A DNA stretch of 5,880 nucleotides. It comes from an uncultured Alistipes sp. (GTDB taxonomy: Bacteria > Bacteroidota > Bacteroidia > Bacteroidales > Rikenellaceae). The number at the start of each line of letters is the position of its first letter. Within the stretch, counting starts at the first letter, position 1. The position numbers and the translations under genes are program-made. The notes beneath the pieces were generated by a model. That model made no database searches. It saw only the letters and a list, made by a program, of their open reading frames with translations, and was not told the DNA's origin. Shown here one piece after another: positions 3,984 to 5,880 of the stretch. Where the stretch lies: the NCBI GenBank assembly GCA_900770585.1, contig CAAGKW010000295.1:1-5880 (forward strand). The letters are read 5' to 3'.

Positions 3984-4907
3984 CTATTTTTCGCTTCGGC
4001 GCAATCCGAGCAACTCCGATAGTGGTCGTTGACCCCATCGCTCGGCCATAATAACCAGCGTCACCGCCGCCAGAACAACCACAACGCCCACCGCCTGTGT
4101 CGCTCCGAAACGCTCGCCAAAGCACACAATGCCGATCACAACCGCAGTCAGTGGCTCCATACAGCCGAGAATGGCGGTCGTGGTCGAGCCAACCATCTGA
4201 ATGGCGTAGATCAGTGCCAGATCCGACAGCAGGGTAGGCAACAGCGCCAACAACAGCAGTCGCACCCACGCCCCCGCATTGGGGATCGGGTCGATAGCAC
4301 CACCGTGACGCACCACGAGGTTCACATAGAATAGTATGGCGGAGCACAGCAGTACGTAGAAGGTCATCTTGCGCCCCTCCATATCCTTGACTGCCGAGCG
4401 ATTGACGCCGACGATATAGGTTGCGTAGGTCACCACCGTGATCAGCACCGCTACGATACCTCGCAGTTGAATCGTTGCACCGTTGGTGGCACCGCTGAGC
4501 AGGTAGACACCCCCGATAGCCATCGCTGCCGCCGCGAAGATGCACCACGATGCCCGCTCGCCAAAGCCGACAATCATAATCGTTGTGACCAGCACGGGGT
4601 ATAGGAAGTGGATCGTCGTGGCGATTCCGCTGGGGATAAATTCGTACGATGAGGTGAGGAACATCGAGGTTGATCCGTAGAAGACCGACAGCAGAGCCAC
4701 CGTTGCCAGCTCGCGAGGCGATATGCGCAACGAACGGCCGCTGAGTAGCATATATGCGCCCATTGCCACCGCTGCAAAGGCAAAGCGGTAGAAACATAAC
4801 GAGTCCAGCCCCACGCCGCTTGCCAGCACGGGCATCGAGAAGAGGGGTATCAGTCCGAAGGTCAACGAGGAGACCAGTGCCCAGATTGTTCCTTTGAGTT
4901 TCTGCAT
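3984..4907 (-). CDS. EamA-family (DMT superfamily) membrane transporter
   Basis: This 307-residue inner-membrane protein has about ten hydrophobic segments arranged as two EamA repeats, roughly residues 4-138 and 149-286. Each repeat ends in the family's E-R motif: YPVLVTTIMIVGFGER (103-118) and EPLTAVVIGIVCFGER (251-266). FYRF (39-42) is another typical block. Members export or import small metabolites such as amino acids, sugars or nucleosides; the substrate cannot be told from sequence. The basic C-terminal tail (RRSEK) suits a cytoplasmic end. An upstream ATG at 4994 would add 29 residues that overlap the promoter and the neighbouring terminator, so Met at 4905-4907 is the start. It has its own promoter. 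No terminator is seen between it and the Ntn-hydrolase gene, so read-through into that gene is possible. Confidence 0.92.
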   Translation of the reverse strand: MQKLKGTIWALVSSLTFGLIPLFSMPVLASGVGLDSLCFYRFAFAAVAMGAYMLLSGRSLRISPRELATVALLSVFYGSTSMFLTSSYEFIPSGIATTIHFLYPVLVTTIMIVGFGERASWCIFAAAAMAIGGVYLLSGATNGATIQLRGIVAVLITVVTYATYIVGVNRSAVKDMEGRKMTFYVLLCSAILFYVNLVVRHGGAIDPIPNAGAWVRLLLLALLPTLLSDLALIYAIQMVGSTTTAILGCMEPLTAVVIGIVCFGERFGATQAVGVVVVLAAVTLVIMAERWGQRPLSELLGLRRSEK

Positions 4908-4931
4908 TTTGGTTTTCGGGTTTAGCGACTG

Positions 4932-4962
4932 CAAATTTACGATTTTGGCGCTAGAAATCAAA
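4932..4962 (-). promoter_or_regulatory. Promoter of the EamA transporter gene
   Basis: The - strand has TTTG (4959-4962), a 19-nt spacer, then TAAATTTG (4932-4939), exact at both elements. It lies 24 nt upstream of the chosen ATG and only 12 nt past the T-run of the preceding gene's terminator. Confidence 0.85.
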
Positions 4963-4974
4963 ACCGGCAAGCGC

Positions 4975-5009
4975 AAAAAAAACGCCCGCTCCAATGATTC
5001 GGGCGGGCG
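4975..5009 (-). terminator. Rho-independent terminator of the phosphodiesterase gene
   Basis: The stem CGCCCGC (4983-4989) / GCGGGCG (5003-5009) extends inward by a T-G wobble and a C-G pair to 9 bp, with a 9-nt loop. On the - strand it is followed by eight T's (4975-4982). It starts 35 nt past the stop codon. Confidence 0.92.
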
Positions 5010-5044
5010 CTCTTTATGATATTATCAATGATTTTTGTGTGGTC

Positions 5045-5833
5045 TTACTTTTTCTTGTTTTTGATCACCTTCTGCAACAATTCAGGCTCGTCGGTGGTGA
5101 TGTAATCAACACCTAGAGCGATCATCTCGCGCATAACCTCCTCCTGATTGACTGTCCAAGCATTTACGATCTTCTTCTGCGATTTTGCCAGCTCGATCCA
5201 CTCGGGGTGTGCGCGCAGTACGGTGTAGTGCAGGTCGAAACCGTCCATACCGTCCTTGAACATCTGCTCGGGCTCGGCTACGGCGGTCGACAGCGGCAGC
5301 ACGACAGCAGTCGGGCGCAGACGCTTCAACTCCTTGCAAACGTGGTAGCTGAACGAGATGAACTCCACCTGCTTGTCCGTTACGTGGTTCTTGCGCAGAG
5401 CCTCCAAACAAGCCTCGACCATACGGGTCTCGATCTCGGGGGTCGATTGGGGTTTGATCTCGAAGATGAGTTTGGTCTTCTTGTTGTGGTTCCACGTGGT
5501 CAGGTAGTCATCGAGCGTGGGGATCAACTCGCCATTCGAGAGGTTGGGAGCCTGCTGACGCAACTCGGCAAAGGTCACCTTCTCGATATGCACACCATTC
5601 GAGGTCTTGGCGTCGTGATGAATGACCAACACACCATCCGCGGTGATATTGACGTCGAACTCCGAGCCGAAGGCCTTGATTGCCATTGCGTTGTTCAGTG
5701 CGCTGATCGAGTTGCGCGACGAGCCTTCGGTGTTCCAATAGCCGCGATGTGCGATGACGCGTACCTTCTTAGCCTCGGCAACTCCCGTCGCCAGCAGCAA
5801 CATTATCGAAAGAATCAAAGTCTTAGTTTTCAT
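5045..5833 (-). CDS. Exported glycerophosphodiester phosphodiesterase family protein
   Basis: This 262-residue protein has a cleavable signal peptide (1-21, ending VAEA) and no lipobox, so it is probably periplasmic. The rest is one GDPD-type TIM barrel. Catalytic and metal-site residues are visible: His29-Arg30 in AHRGYW, Glu58 and Asp60 in GSEFDVNITADG, His73-Asp74 in VIHHD, Glu125 in FEIKP, and the late NAWTVN block (224-229) with Trp226. The family hydrolyses glycerophosphodiesters from phospholipids to glycerol-3-phosphate and an alcohol using a divalent metal. The exact substrate here is unknown; Bacteroidetes carry several exported paralogues. The start is supported by the signal peptide and by a -7 element 34 nt upstream. 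It is transcribed alone, ending at a strong terminator. Confidence 0.94.
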   Translation of the reverse strand: MKTKTLILSIMLLLATGVAEAKKVRVIAHRGYWNTEGSSRNSISALNNAMAIKAFGSEFDVNITADGVLVIHHDAKTSNGVHIEKVTFAELRQQAPNLSNGELIPTLDDYLTTWNHNKKTKLIFEIKPQSTPEIETRMVEACLEALRKNHVTDKQVEFISFSYHVCKELKRLRPTAVVLPLSTAVAEPEQMFKDGMDGFDLHYTVLRAHPEWIELAKSQKKIVNAWTVNQEEVMREMIALGVDYITTDEPELLQKVIKNKKK

Positions 5834-5867
5834 AGTGTATCAAATTTTTCAGTTTGTTCTGTTTTTG

Positions 5868-5875
5868 CAAAGCTA
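5868..5875 (-). promoter_or_regulatory. Phosphodiesterase promoter -7 element
   Basis: The - strand reads TAGCTTTG, an exact TAnnTTTG match, 34 nt upstream of the start codon. With a 19-nt spacer the -33 element would fall beyond the right edge of the window. Confidence 0.65.
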
Positions 5876-5880
5876 ACAAA

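Noticed and set aside
3293..4022. Overlapping + strand frames opposite the Ntn-hydrolase gene
   Set aside because: They are antisense to a gene with signal peptide, catalytic Cys and family motifs; no domain or promoter supports them.
3967..4797. 276-codon - strand frame overlapping the EamA gene
   Set aside because: It is out of frame with a transporter that shows both EamA repeats; the product is Arg/Gly/Cys-rich and has no membrane pattern.

Overview
The window looks like chromosomal DNA from a Bacteroidales bacterium, most like Alistipes or another Rikenellaceae member (inference). The reasons are the promoters of the form TTTG, a 19-nt gap, then TAnnTTTG upstream of most genes, the lack of strong Shine-Dalgarno sites, GC-rich genes separated by AT-rich gaps, and a DUF3127 protein, a family typical of Bacteroidetes. 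The gene content is mostly housekeeping.

Left part (1-1527, + strand): the last 21 codons of a RadC-like gene are followed by a promoter and a tight cluster of three genes. These are a short cytoplasmic cyclophilin (peptidyl-prolyl isomerase), a DUF3127 protein ending in an SSB-like DDLPF tail, and a small lipoprotein of unknown function. The gaps between them are only 6 and 4 nt, so they are probably co-transcribed. The cluster ends at a strong hairpin with A-runs and T-runs on its two sides, which can serve as terminator for both this cluster and the convergent ferritin gene.

Middle part (1549-2700, - strand): a complete FtnA-type ferritin with all ferroxidase ligands, then a gene-poor stretch holding tRNA-His(GUG) with its own promoter and terminator. 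Beyond the tRNA terminator, a 65-bp block made of the tRNA 3' end, its downstream flank and its terminator is repeated exactly, 227 bp away. The DNA between the two copies is full of inverted repeats. The distal copy can be drawn as a closed cloverleaf-like fold followed by a terminator. This is the most unusual part of the window; it could be an integration scar at the tRNA 3' end or a tRNA-derived small RNA.

Right part (2705-5833, - strand): three genes, each with its own promoter. They are an exported Ntn-hydrolase of the C45/choloylglycine-hydrolase-like group with Cys immediately after the signal peptide, an EamA/DMT-family membrane transporter, and an exported glycerophosphodiester phosphodiesterase. 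Promoter positions show that the first two start at internal Met codons and not at the first ATG of the open frame. Apart from plausible envelope or nutrient functions, nothing links the three into one pathway.
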